64,000 nucleotides of DNA, taken from assembly GCF_041146795.1 (NCBI RefSeq), contig NC_135178.1, positions 5,400,844-5,464,843 of the forward strand, in the 5' to 3' direction. The position numbers and the translations under genes were made by a program. This document shows, in pieces, positions 12,318-25,663 of the stretch. Origin of the DNA: Maylandia zebra (Eukaryota > Chordata > Actinopteri > Cichliformes > Cichlidae). Every line of letters begins with the position of its first letter. Position 1 is the stretch's first letter. The notes under the pieces were generated by a model. The model was not told the origin of the DNA. It saw only the letters and a list, made by a program, of their open reading frames with translations, and searched no databases.

Positions 12318-12729
12318 GTCATTATTTCTTCTGCCATACAGCTACACCGCTGGAGCATGGTACACAGAAGTCGCTTTAAAAAAATACATTTAGTATAGCT
12401 CTTCAGGCATAGAAAACATAACTTTACCTTACATCGAGGACAAACAACAAATTTACAATTCCACTTGCTGTACTCAACCAGGAGGTGAGACAGGGACGGA
12501 TAGAAGGACATCCGTGGACTTCCTCCAATGAACCAAAGGTTATCTGGGCAGGTTTGTAGTCTTTTTAGTGATTTTCACAGCAGTCTTTCCAAGGCCGTGG
12601 ACTCTCCCATTCCCTCAAACACTGCAAGCAGAATTCAAACGGCTGTCCATTTACTGCTGTGCACACTTTACAGAGGACATTCAAATCTGATCCATTCTCT
12701 CTTATCACAATGGATCTGCATTCGGGACA
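12318..12729 (-). pseudogene. RBR-type E3 ubiquitin ligase, IBR-RING2 remnant
   Basis: After a splice-acceptor-like tccctgtag (minus strand, ending at 12730) a frame begins CPEC, then LCKVC, FEFCLQCLREWE and KDCCEN. This is the paired-cysteine pattern of the in-between-RING (IBR) domain of fish RBR E3 ligases, which pass ubiquitin from an E2 through a RING2 cysteine. The frame then meets a stop, continues as GCPSIRPC, shifts frame near 12490 to give LLVEY and VVCPRCKVKLCFLCLK (RING2-like), and shifts again to PCSSGVA. The order matches the family but one stop and at least two frame breaks make this copy unable to encode the domain. Upstream exons (RING1) were not found. Identity is inferred from remembered family motifs. 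Confidence 0.65.
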
Positions 12730-12881
12730 CTACAGGGAGACCTCCCTTATGGGGATGCTGCTGACATATTATAAATTGTTATATCTATATTTAGCCTAAT
12801 GGTAAGGAGAAATATTACTTTTTTCCACCGTCGAGATCCTTTGAGATCAAAGTGGATCAACAGCTTCACCAAATGAAGCAC

Positions 12882-13070
12882 TATAAAAACTGCACAGGAA
12901 AAATATCCCTAACTTCACCTGTGATCACACGGTAGTTTTCTGTTGCAAAGGGAACAAAGAGAAAGACTTCACTGAGTGAAAAAGGATGAAGATACAAGCT
13001 GGTGATGATCCAGTGCACCTGGTCTCAGGACGTGAAGAAAAAGCCTGATCACCTTCTCCACAAAAACAAG
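12882..13070 (+). promoter_or_regulatory. Possible TATA box and non-coding first exon ahead of the ubiquitin-like fragment
   Basis: tataaaa lies at 12882-12888, and a good splice donor (acaag|gtgagc) lies at 13070/13071. The first open frame in the putative exon (start near 12986) is only ~19 codons. Together with the acceptor-like gtgtgtgtag ending at 13592 this could form a short two- or three-exon transcript ending in the ubiquitin-like frame. Purely inferred from signals. Confidence 0.3.
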
Positions 13071-13600
13071 GTGAGCTTAATGTTATGATTGATTTTAGCT
13101 TTTCAAGTTATGTATGTTACTTTCATAATAGTCACAGATTATATTGCAAACGCAGTGATTGCTGTTATGTGTATGATGACCAAAACTCTCTAAAAAACTG
13201 TTATTTCTTGCTGGCTTTCAATGGAAGATTATACCCATCCATTCAATTGAATTTGTTTTGAAGTCTTTTTCTGCTTTGATTGAGCTTGAAAGTCAAAAAC
13301 ACCACCAACAAAAAACTTTTAAAACTGCTTTTTGTTTCCTTTTTTCCTTTGAAGAAATCCTGAGCAGGAGGAACCAAACAGCTAAGAGCATCTTGACCAC
13401 AGTGGGGGAAAAGGTGTGCACTGAGGATGATTTTGAAATATTAACTTTGTTGTCACTGCTAAGGAGTTTTGGACACAGGAGTGTGTTTAAAATGTGTGCA
13501 TCTTCAGTGGTGTTCAGGGAACCTGACATAATAGTTTTTGACATGTTTAAATATTTTGTGAGGTTCATCTCTGTCCTCTGTTGTGTGTGTAGGATATCTT

Positions 13601-13723
13601 ATGGCTGAAGTCCGGCTGACTGTCGCTGGGAAGCTATTGGTGAACGACTCTGCATCTCTATCTGAATATGGGCTCAAGCCCTCGTGCGTGGTGCAGATGG
13701 TGGTGAAGGTCCACAGAGGCTGA
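13601..13723 (+). pseudogene. Ubiquitin-like fold, C-terminal half (fragment or last exon)
   Basis: A 40-codon frame after a splice-acceptor-like gtgtgtgtag reads VRLTVAGKLL, then LSEYGLKPS, VVQMVVKV and HRG before TGA. It lines up with ubiquitin from Arg42 to the end: RLIFAGKQL / LSDYNIQKES / LHLVLRL / RGG, with one extra residue and a terminal -RG instead of -GG. So beta-3 to beta-5 are present, while the N-terminal half is not found in the neighbouring sequence. Several fish RBR ligases carry an N-terminal ubiquitin-like domain, and the RBR remnant lies 0.9 kb away on the other strand, so the two may be pieces of one decayed, rearranged locus. A functional last exon of a small ubiquitin-like gene cannot be excluded. 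Confidence 0.5.
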
Positions 13724-15996
13724 CAGAGACCAGCAATATGATACATCCAAAGGACAAAATGCATCATCTTTGCTAACTGGCACTGAACTGTGTCGTCTTT
13801 GATCTTTGGTTTTCTTCTACACTTAAACATACAGCTCAATGAAGCATTAAATGTAAGCGACTGTATAACTTACTTGTTATAATAGTCTTACAGAGTAGGC
13901 CTTGAGATGGAGAGGATAGATGCAGCTTCAGTAAAAGACATTTTCAGGGAAAGAACATTTTCCAGTTCCTCTTTGGAAATTTGAATATTGTGAAAAATGA
14001 CTTGAAAAAACATGTTTTTAATAAGGCTTTGAGCTAAATGTGGAAAAATGTTGCTACTAATTCCAGCATCATTCAGTTTACAAACGACGTCCCATTGAAT
14101 AACTGGAATCCCCCCTCCCCCATTTTCACATAATGTGAAGCCATCCAGTGGGATGGTTCACATTTTTGAAACTCCTGATATTGCGTGAAATCCCTTTATG
14201 CACACTTTGACTACAAGGGGTAGCCGACAAGCATTAAAAAAGGATAATGTTTTTAAAAATGGGAAGAGCAACCAAATTATAACATAACATTAAAGTGAGC
14301 ATGTGCTACACACCTCCTGCATGAATCAATAAATTCAGATATATTTAATCAGTGATGCAAAATCTTACAAAACATGCTTTGGTTTTGTCGAGTGGACTCT
14401 TGCTGCCTTTAGCAGAGAGTGCTAATTCTGGGACTGGTGGATGCTTACAGCACACAGTATATGAAGAAAACTATAAAGATGTTTACATACAGCCTATAAA
14501 CATGGAGTGATGGTAATACAACCACAAATTTGTTTCACAGCTGAAATTAATCAGATAAAAAAAAACCCATTATTTTTTAATGCTGTGCCACTGGTATTCT
14601 ATTTGTACTTGTCTAGATTTATACTCCTCTACACCTCTTTAGATGCTGTATTGCTTTAAAACATTGATGTGAAGATACCAGTGCCCATTCTGCTGGTTAA
14701 AAAAATAAGAAGGTAATCTTTAAATACACCAAATGTTCAGGTACATCCTGAAGGGTGCAATATTCCACACAGGCAGGAGGGGTCACTGTTTGAAAACAGT
14801 TGCAGGTCAGCTAAAGTACATACAATGGCATAACACTGCAAACCAGGGATACTGGTTAAATGACCATAGGGAGATTTTAAATGGAAAAAACTAACAAAAG
14901 ATCAAAATACATATGTACATATTACTCACAAATCATATCAAGTTTGAACTCTTTTTTTTTTAGGGAACAGAAGTCAAATTAACCATGGGTTCAATCTGGT
15001 TACAAAAAGCTTTCTTCACATTAATAAATACATTACTCATACGTCACCTGCATGTGGGTAAATCCTAGAGTCATACAGGAAGCAGCGGAGCCAGCTTCCT
15101 AGGCCTATACTGATATGTGTGTGAGCACATGGTTCCTGACAGTTATTTTGTATCCGTAATCATAATGCAACAATCAAAAAGAGAGGTGTTTGGATAAACT
15201 GTTATTTATTTTCAGGCTGTTTTTTCAAGATCCAGTGCATTTAACAGTGCATTGAAACATTTGATGCTGTGACGCAAAATTACCTAAACACCAATGAAAG
15301 GGTAATCAGAAACTTACAAAGTAGCCAGTAATCCTGGTGATGACTCGTGTGAACTTAAATCTTCTAGAAAAATATATGTGACCCTAGGACTTGTCATAGG
15401 ATGCCAATTTAGCCTGCAGCCTGAAAATAGAGCATAAAATGTAAATCATGGATGGAAGGTTACATCGGACACCAAAAAGCATGTATTCATGCACCGCAGA
15501 CGAGCTTTTCTACACTTCACCCAGACAAGCTGTATTTAAAACCACTAATGTCAGAACCAGTCATAACGTACTGCATGTAATGTGCCTAACACAGATCATC
15601 TCCTGTCTTTTGCCATGTGTGTGAAAGGGCCACAATGTCTAGCGTTCATGACAGAAAATGGCATCACACCAATCTTATATTTACCAAATTACATTCAAGC
15701 TATAATTTTTGAGAAGGTTCATGACATGTAGGTAAAATATTTTCCTCTACAAAACTCTAAATGTCCTTTGGCATCTTTGCTTTTTTGTTAAAATTAGCAT
15801 ACATCTTTAAATTAAATCAAAAGTAAGAAATATATGAAACTGATGTTAACGAGGCAGCTAGTGACTAGCTGAATAAAAAAAGTGCTGATGAGTCTTTGCG
15901 GTCACATGAGGCTCAGCTGAAGGAGATGGTGAGGAAAAGGTAACGGAAGGAGAGATGATGCAGAAAGGCACAGAGTAGGTTTCCTCCATTGTGTCT
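13724..15996. other. 3' flank and probable 3' UTR of tango2
   Basis: AT-rich, without recognisable coding sequence. On the minus strand the tango2 stop is at 15997-15999. An AATAAA on that strand lies at 15205-15210, which would give a ~0.8-kb 3' UTR; whether it is used is not visible. No repeat family was recognised with confidence. Confidence 0.4.
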
Positions 15997-16117
15997 TCAC
16001 TCCTGCAGTTTGAACTGGAAAGAACTGGTGCTCCATTTGGTTGTGTCACAGTCAAGCATGGTGCGCTCTGTGAAGATCACATTCCCTTCTGCATCTATCA
16101 GGATAATTGTATTGGTT
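15997..16117 (-). CDS. tango2: tango2 coding exon 8 (C-terminus and stop)
   Basis: Encodes residues 236-275: [17 protein letters not shown] and the final FQFKLQE before TGA at 15997-15999. The acceptor is atccattcag. Confidence 0.95.
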
Positions 16118-19100
16118 CTGAATGGATAACAATACAGAGAAGAAAACAATTATAAATTTAATATCTAATAAGTATGACAGTGGTTATGAAAAGTCACTTT
16201 TCAGACACTGTTTGCCGCTGCCCTGCTAAATGATGTTTTGATAGCTTTGGAAAGGACTAACCCTCTGACCTTTTGGCTACAAGAGAGTGTCTGTACCCAA
16301 TAATCCAGTGTTTCATTGCTGTGGAGGATTGATTACACTGGGGATTTTTTTTGTGTGCCAAGAGTTCACTGTTCTGTGATCTTGCTGTCTAGCACAGCAG
16401 TGTCAGTCACCACCAGTGAACACATAAGGAGGTGAGAGAGAAATGATATCTGGTGAGTGAGGAAGGCTCTGACCTTGTTCCATAATGAGGGGAGCGAACA
16501 CACACGGCTGACAGAGCCTGGATCATGGACTTGCTATAACCATCACCCTGAGTCTCCTGAATTGGATCAGGTGTGTTCCTGTTAAAACAACAACAACAAC
16601 AAAACAGATAACTTTAGAAAGCGTGTCGGGTTTTAATTGCACATGCATTAATACTTTTTTCATTATTTATTGCTCTTGAAGCAAATCCCATTTCTGAGCG
16701 ATCCATAAAATCCACCAATACCCTTTAAGTGTATGGGTGTCTGCATGGAAACTTGGGTCAGATTATACCAAATGCAGTGATTCTAGCTGAGTGCTATTGG
16801 TGATCGCTCCCTGTAAGTCCCGTTCTAACCACCTTCCATGTGTGACCGATTAATGTGCTGGATCTCCTCACAGCGACCCTTATATCTGAATTTCATTTGA
16901 GGGTCTTCAAAGCTGTGCAAGATTATTAAAGTATATTAAACTAAATTAAAAACTAAAACTAGATATGGAAAATATTTTAGTTAACTAAAGCAATAAAAAT
17001 TAATTTAGTGTCAAATTTGTCAACCACGCTGAGCGGGCTCTGGTACTGACAGGGATGTCTATTGGTCTATTAGACAACACCCTTCACCCTCTTCTTAAAT
17101 TATGCTTCAATTGATTGCACCTGTTTATCTTATATATCAATCCATCCACCCCCTTCAGCTTATCCGTTTCAGGGTCACCGGGGGACTGGAGCCTATGTCA
17201 GGTTGACAGTCTGGCACAGAGCTCAAATGCACTGACATTCACATCTATGGGTAATCTATAGTCAATGAGTAAAAGTGAATGATTCAATTCACTTTTACTC
17301 TGATAGTGCAAAATAACAACAACAGTCGCTTCTGTTGTTGGGGTGGGGTGGCTGTAGCTCAGGACATAGAGCAGGTCATGAGCAGAGTATCAGGCTTTTT
17401 CAGTGGCATCTCCTACATTCACACAATTTAAAATGCACTGCAGCTGAATGAGATTTAAGTGGGTGTTTGTGAACTTACAGCTCCTCATTATTAAGGACAC
17501 TGAGCAGCTCTTGCACCAGCCCATCACAAGAGAGCGTCTGGTCGCTGACGACGCTGGTGAAGTGTTGCTTGCCTTTCAGCAGTTTCTTCCATGGAGTATC
17601 CAGCAGCGAGTTGCTCAAGCCGTAGATTCCTGCTGAGGGGGAACAAGATAAATACAGACAAATTTAAACATTAGCAAGCTCTGCTAGCGTCTTTCTGGTG
17701 TGTTCTTCAATCTGAGAGCAATTTCACTGCGGAAATGTCAGACTGACATGAGCCAGCCATAGGCCAGGAGGAAAGGTATGAAAGGTTTCTACAGCAACCA
17801 TACTAAAAACACAGACCTGGATTTAGATGGATGGGTTCAGGGCTGCCTCTGTTTCCATAGTAACACACAATGTCTTGTTTAGCTCTAGAGAGGACACAGT
17901 AAGATGGGAAATTAGACATTTTATGATAATCAAACGTGTTTATGTCTAATTATGACTGTTGTGTCAGGAGTCAGAAGACTTTGAGGCTATTGAAATAAAG
18001 CGAAATAGAGCAAAGAGAAAGTTCAAAGGGGCATTCCTCAGGGAAACATGGAAAATGAGCGCTGAGGGTGAAAGAGAATAACAAACTGCACCATATAGCA
18101 TTTTTTAATGATGCATTTTCTTTGCAGCCCTGGAAAATAGGAATTAAGAAGCCTGTGTTATTGCTGGACGCAATTCAAATGGGAAAGTTAAAATACTATA
18201 CCACACTAGAACAATTTTGATGTTATCCACAAAGGACAACTGGGTGAAATTAAGGTCTCAAAGTAAAAATTAGTGCTGCAAATACCCTTGACTACCACAA
18301 AAGCCATTTAGTTACAGTGTTAGATCTCCTTGCAAAGTCCTCAGTTAGAGGGAATTTATTCAGTCTGCAAAAAATCTATCCGACATCAAGGGCATCTGTC
18401 ACAGCCTTGGTACAGGAGAGTGAATAATAAATTATGATCGAAGCCTTTGAACCAGTAGTGGAATTCGTTTTTTTGATGTCAGTTTTATGACAGCAATACC
18501 AGTGGCATCAGTCAATCTCAAATGTGGTGCAACACTGTTTCAACATCTGACTTGGAAAGTTTCCCAGTTGAGAGCTGGCAAGACAAGGGCACAATATGCT
18601 GCTGGGCTTTTACTCTGCAAATACATTTACTAAATAGTTTTAAAAGCCAAAGTACATATTAGACAGCCTTTGGTCTGACCTGTTAGCACCACAAGCTGAG
18701 AATATTTGCCATTATTAACAAAGATTTCATGTCACGTTGAGAAAAACAAGTCTATTAATGAATTAGTAAATTGAAAGAACATTATTTTGTAACGGCTTTG
18801 ATAATCAAATGAGCCTGCTTGGTTTTTCAACAAAAAAACAACAACAAATATTTCAACTGACTACATTTTTCTCAACTTCACTTGCCTGAAAGAAACTATT
18901 TCTGATCATTTACAGAATAACCAATTAAAACAGGTCAGTTAAACAATGCTGAAAAATCTCTTAGTTGTAGGTGGTTAGTTATATTTTGCTCTACAGGAAC
19001 ATGAACAATATAATTCACACCCTCATTTCCTCTCTTCATGGACTGCCCAAGATGTTGAGCATTTCCTTCAGATTTAGCACCATGTTGATCTGATTTACAT

Positions 19101-22100
19101 AATCATCCCCTACATCTGGGGTTCTCAGACTGTGGGTTTGTCTCCACTAGTGGGGCTTAGAGCCTGTGCAGGTGGAATGTGGACAACCAGGAGTCCAGCT
19201 AAGTCAAATGAATATGACGTCCCAAGGGAAAATAAACAGAAGCTTGCCAATGCTATCAGCCTGACATTTAGGTAATAATTGATTTTAAAAACAAAAACAT
19301 GCTTGTCGGACATGCCAGCCTCAGTGGAACAGAAGATCCATCAGAACAGGCTTGGTTTTCCAATCTTCAAATGTCCATTTTTGATGGGGCTGTGTGCCTG
19401 CAAAATCAGATCTTTTTTTTTTAGGCTTTTCAGTTAGCTCAAACAAGTCTGAAAGGAGTAAGGACTCAAAGCTGACTGCTTCAAAAAAGGTGTAAATACT
19501 GCGCTTATGTTCCTCCTACATATGAACTGAAATTTTAGTTTATGGTGTTAATTTTCTTATTAAAGTCGATAAAAATGATAAATTCCCCAATAACTTAGTT
19601 TGACATGATGATGTGGTGAAAAGCATTGTCTTAAGTCAGGCTGGGTACACAAACATAATGGTGTAAGACAGGGGTGGGTAGCTCCAGGCCTTGAGGGTCG
19701 GTGTCCTGCAGGTTTTAGATATCACCTGGGTCAACACACCCGAATTAAATGATTAGTTCATTACCAGGCCTCTGGAGAACTACAAGACATGCTGAGGAGG
19801 TAATTTAGCCATTTGAATCAGCTGTGTTGGATCAAGGACACATCTAAAACCTGCAGGACACCGGCCCTCGAGGCCTGGAGTTGCCGACCCCATCCGAATG
19901 CTCATCGAGGCGATCGTTGGCTCAAGAGTTGGGAGTTCGCCTTGCAATCGGAAGGTTGCCGGTTCGAGCCCCGGCTCGGACAGTCTCAGTCGTTGTGTCC
20001 TTGGGCAAGACACTTCACCTACTGGTGTGGGCCAGAAGGGCCAATGGCATGATATGGCAGCCTCGCTTCTGTCAGTCTGCCCCAGGGCAGCTGTGGCTAC
20101 AACTGTAGCTTGCCTCCACCAGTGTGTGAATGGGTGGATGGTGTGTAAAGCGCTTTGGAGGACTAGTAAAAGCGCTATACAAATACAGGCCATTTACCAT
20201 TTATAATCTTGCTTGTATTAAATGTATATCGCATTGTGGTGGGGCGTGGACGCGGTGCTGGGCGGACGCACCTGCACGGCATCCGCAATCATGCCCGCCG
20301 GGGAATTGGGGTTGTTGTGGTGTATTGTGGTGTGATGTATGTGCGTCTGGCAGCTGCGGTCAATAAGGATGGCTAAAAACTGATGTATGGACCTGCCGTG
20401 TCTCATTCACACCACACGCATATTTCGCTGAAATATTTGTATCTCTTTTAAACCTCAGAACTGAGCATGGTTTCTTAAACCAACAACTATAAACACATCA
20501 GCACTGGCCAATATTCACTCAAGGCGAAAGCAGTGACCGCTCATCCAAGCACGCACATGGTAGCCAGTCAATGAGAACCAGATGGCACTGTAACCTGAGA
20601 GAGAAGCCTTTATTTGTCTGCTCTGCAAAAATGAAATTGTCTGAACTAGTATTTTGTCTTGGTATTGAGGTCTTCACTCAACAATACCTCAACAGCCTGG
20701 CTCTATCTACACACTTTGCGTGTGATATCAAATCAAATTGACCATGGTGGCAGCAGGTGGAGGATTTATGGAGAGAGAGTTCCATTTGTGCTGTTTGAAA
20801 CTGGCTAAAATGTTGAAAGTCCCATCAGGTGTGCCATGGGTTTATTTGGGCTGAGATGAGGGAACAGCAGGAGGTCGGGACCATCGGGCAAAGCGAGAAC
20901 AAAGAGGGAAGAGTCAAAAACAGGCTTTTTCAGATCTCAGTCAGAGAGTTAATCAGTATGCTAGCTGAGAAGTATTCTAATGAAGAGTCCTCTATATTGA
21001 GGCTGCAGAGCATCACCAGCTGTAGTGTAGTTGGCTGAGATGGTTGAGTGAGCTTTCAAGAAATTCAGGTAATTTTTGAGGGAAAAAAATAATCATAGCA
21101 GACAGAAACTTTGGGATTTATCAGCAAATCATTGAATAGGACGTGTTCCTACATCTCGCCTAGTCACCATCAGTGATTCCAACTTTGGCTTTGGCAATAT
21201 GTTTCTGTAAAAATGCAAGGAACTATTTCTAGTCAGTCTGATGGCACCATGTTGATTGAAAAGAGATACATGACAGATGTAGTTCTTAGTAAAACATTCA
21301 TATACTGTATGGAAACATGGAACTTCAAATATTTATATTATACCAGTGATGTATTGTAATTCAGACCTCCCATCTGATAGAAAAAGGCTGTGCATACAAC
21401 CATGCAAACAATCAGAGAGCAAAAATTAACATCATTTAAATTTGTATGGCAATTTTTAGACATCTGGAGTGAATCATGCAGTGCTATTTATTGTAATCCA
21501 CTCAGGAGAATCTCATCTTCTGTTCTTCTAAAACAGAATATGATTTCCCAAGAGGCGATGTTACAAGCACTTTGGAGAGAAGAAAAACAAATCCTCACAG
21601 TACAGTTTCTTTAAAATGTTGAGAGTTCATCCGCCCCTGATACTGTGGAATGTGCGTATCTGCTGCCCCGCTGTGTTTCTTTTTGAGCCCGAACAAGTTT
21701 CTGCCAAGAATTACAACACAGGGTTTGAGGCAATAAGATCGAACCACTTTCTAAAGTTGTTTTTTTTTTTTTTTTTTAAACAGCCAAACTGAAAGTGCAT
21801 ATTAGGGAGGCATTTCTTTGCGGGCAAACATCAGAGCACATATTTAATAAAATGGATAATCTCTGGGCATTGACTTTAAAGCAAGAGCGACTTAAAGTGG
21901 GATCAAAAACCAGAGCTATAGACAAGTCAGATGAAGTGTTGGATATGGAGCCTCGAGAGCATCAAGCTGAGAATATCTGAGTCAGATCAAAATTTAAATA
22001 TATATGGCATTAGCTTCACGACTGTGAGGCCCAGTAGACATTTCTTTAAATACAAGGCTGCCACAGACCAAATTATTCATGCACAATCCAATCCAACATG

Positions 22101-25100
22101 ATTAAAGAATATTCCTGGTGAGACTTCTCCATTAATAAGCAGCAATAAATAAATTATCAAATAGTTTGTATGTTAAGTGTACAGTTTTGCTCTCATGTAT
22201 CTGTAAAGAGTGATGAGACTTACACAAAGAAGGTGGCACATCTTGACCCCACTGCCACCAGTCGCCACATCGTAAATCACGCCTGTGCTTACAGATGAAA
22301 CCAAAAGCCTCTAATTGTCATGTAAAGCTACTGTCAATCCACCAGCAGTTATTGATTCGGAAAGAAACCAAACGCCTTATTTCCTCAGGGCAGCTGGGCA
22401 CATTGCAGTGGATAACAAACAGGCTGGTAATGATGGTGCTTACTAAAAAAGATTGTGCATATGTAACTGCTGCCCCTGGTTTTAACAGGGACATCTGCAT
22501 ATTCTGAGCTGATCAAAAATAGCAGCTAAGCCACCTAGATAATGTCATACGGTTGCCCCTAGGTTAAAAAAAGAAAAAGGAAAAAAAGCTTTCAAAGGCT
22601 CAGATGATACCGACACTTCTGAAAATAAAGCTCCAAGTAGCTGACTTTTTGTGCAGGTATACACAAGTATATACACAGACCTTTAAGAATACATGTTTGT
22701 TTGGAATCTCACATGTGCGTATTTCACTCGGTTCAGTGGTATGCTGAACTCTTGTGGCTTTCTTCACAGTTTGAGGTGCAAAGTCTGCTGAGATTGGGAA
22801 ATCTAGTCTCTCAGATGCAAAATACTTTAAAAAAATGATGTGAAAATTATTAGCGTGAGAAGCAAAAAAGGTCTAGCTAACTATATTTAAAGTGAACCAG
22901 AGTTGCAGTATACCTTAAAGCTCAGCAGCCAAACAGCACGATAGGAGTCCCACAGTAACTCATATGATGCTTTCACAGAATGTAGCCTAATATATTGATG
23001 GTACTGAGACACAGTGAATCTCAGTATAGTGCAAACAATCTAAAATACATCACTTTGTGCATTGTCGTGCCAATGTGTGCTACTATTATTATGCCATTTT
23101 AAAAATGAATACACCATGATCACAAATGTAGGAGTGACATTGGTTTCTGCATGTGGTAAATATATATTGATCAAAAACGTTGATATTTGGCAGAACTGTA
23201 TTCATAATTCATATAAAATATTGCCCTATAAATAAGCTTAGCTTTGAATGAGCCACTACATTACAGAGATATGTTTAAGTCTTTCAGTTGTATTGCTGAA
23301 ACTTGCAATACCAAAGCCACAGAAGATGTTTCCAACCTACAATACTGTTTCAAAAAGTAGCACCTTATCCATTATATTGGAGTTGGTAGAAATTATTAGG
23401 TGGCAAAGAAAATAATATGAAAAACAAAATATTTCTCTATCCTGAAAGCTCTTTTGGGGATAACAAACTACTTCAGGCTATGTTAAGAGGAGGAAAAGTC
23501 CACTTTTTCTTCTCCAACAGAGATACAACTTTTAACCTCTGAACTCTCCTTTCCCCCGCTTTCCTTTGGGCAGGTGCAGTCATAATGTTATCAGCAGGAG
23601 AGCTGGCTGTACTCCCGTCAGGAGCGGTTTCTCTACCATCAGCAGCACAGCATCAAGCGTCAACACTTTATAGCAAACTTTTTATGTTACACATTTTTGT
23701 AATTTCAGGTAATATTGCCTTTACATCAGCTACACTATGCTCCAGCTCCCTAAGACAACAGTATGGCTTCACTATATTGCAGCTCTCTACATGGGCCGAC
23801 AACCTGACAGCTATCCGAGTGTGCACTGAGCCCATTTTCTTTCTTTTCTATGCTTATCATCAAATTCAGTCAAGTCAGGCTTGTGAAGCACATGGGAGGG
23901 GAAAAAGCCTTCGTTATTTTTTATGCTGTCTAGTAGGGGTGTGTCACCAGGGTGCAGAGGAGGCTACCCCCCCCTGTCCCCTTCTGGCTGCCTCTGCCTC
24001 AATTTTATCCCACAACTTAGACATTCACATTACTCACACTCTCATTACACATACATATAGGATCTTGGGGGTGGGCACGATACACGGAGTCCAAATTACC
24101 ATCAGGGTGTACACCTCACCCCTGGCGTTGTTGCCCACCTCTCAATTTTAAATACACGTAGACATTGAGGGCTAGCAGGAGGGACCATGCGCTTACCTGC
24201 TGCTCTCTGGCAGGTAGCTCCATGCCCTCCTGGGTTTTAATTGCACCTTAGAACACACATGCATCAACACTACAATGAGCGGGTGGAGGGAGGTTTGGAG
24301 TCTTCTCTCACCCCCATTCTCTGCGACCTGCTGGAGCAGGGGGGCTAGGAGGAGGAGTTGGCCGTCCGACTGCGGTCTGGAGTGTGGAGCCTTCCTACTG
24401 CTGCGGAGTCGGGGCGGTCTGCCTCCCCCCACCGCAGGGAAAAGGGAAACACCACCTGGGTCTGGGTGCAGTTCCCCCCTCCAGGGGCAAGGGTACCTAG
24501 ACCCGGTTCGTAGAGTACGCTTGGGGAGTGTGATCATGTGTACAGCGTCTCTTTATGTCTGTCTCCACGTTGGTTGAGTGTGGAGTGAGTGCATATGAGA
24601 GCATGAGGGTGGGAATGGATGTTTGTGTCTGTGTGTGCCTGTATGTCTGTGTCTATATGTCAGGTTGGGTATCAGACGCCACCTCTCTGGGGACACCTCA
24701 GGCCCTCCAAGGTTTGGAGGCCTATCTCCACCCACCACCACTTCCCCTGCCGGTGGCGGACTCCCTCAGGTGTCGGTGTGTTGGTGGTTCTTTGTGTCTG
24801 GGGGTGGGCGTCCGGGTACACACCGGCTCACTCCTTGGCGGCCGCTTGTCGGGGCCTGGGGCCTGGGGCTCGCTCGGGCCCCTTTGGAGGTGGGGTGCCC
24901 CCGGCCTCTCGGCCTAGGGCTCGGTCACTCAGGCGCAGCTGGGGGCCGGCGGAGCTCACGGGCGCGTCACTGCAACTCCCCCTGACTTCTGCTCCGCGGC
25001 TGCTGGGCGAGCCCTCATCTGGGACTCTCCTCAGCTCTTACTGGGACAGTGGCGCGGCTGCCCCTCTGTTGGTCTTCCTTGGTCTCTTGTGTTCTGGGGG

Positions 25101-25499
25101 CCTCTGGATGTCTGGAGTTTTGATCTCCTCCATACCCGCTTCACACCCTGGAGGACGGGGCTGTGGCCCCCCCACACTCCCTAGCAGATCATTACATGGA
25201 GAAACCTTTGGAATGCAAGCATGCTGATCCACACAGGTATGCACACATGGGTATTCACAGACGCGGACTAAAGCTTTCTTGGCTGCTGCCTCAAAGCACA
25301 CTGTGCGCTGTCTATCTTGCGTGCTGCACAATATCGTTTATTACTTAGTAAATACTGATATCTATGACTAGCTAGTTTATTGTGATGGTATGGTGCTTTG
25401 TTTTCTCTATTATTATGTTGCTCTTTGTTGTTTGCTGTCTCCTCTGTTTGTTTTTGTTTGTTTGTTTGTTTGTTTTTTTTCTCCATACAGGTGACCCAG

Positions 25500-25530
<31 letters not shown>

Positions 25531-25626
25531 GTCTCTCTTCCCCCCCCCTTCTCACCGTCTCTTCTCCCCTTTGGTTTTCTTTCTTTCTCTCCCCCTCTCT
25601 CTCTCATTCATTCCCCCTGTCCTATT

Positions 25627-25663
<37 letters not shown>

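Noticed and set aside
13258-13608. 116-codon plus-strand frame next to the ubiquitin-like fragment
   Set aside because: No family resemblance and it overlaps the presumed intron and splice acceptor of the ubiquitin-like exon in another frame.
23585-24151. 188-codon frame over the left duplicated segment
   Set aside because: It runs from intron sequence into the LINE 5' region, so it cannot be an ancient gene; the shared 117 codons recur only because the segment is duplicated.
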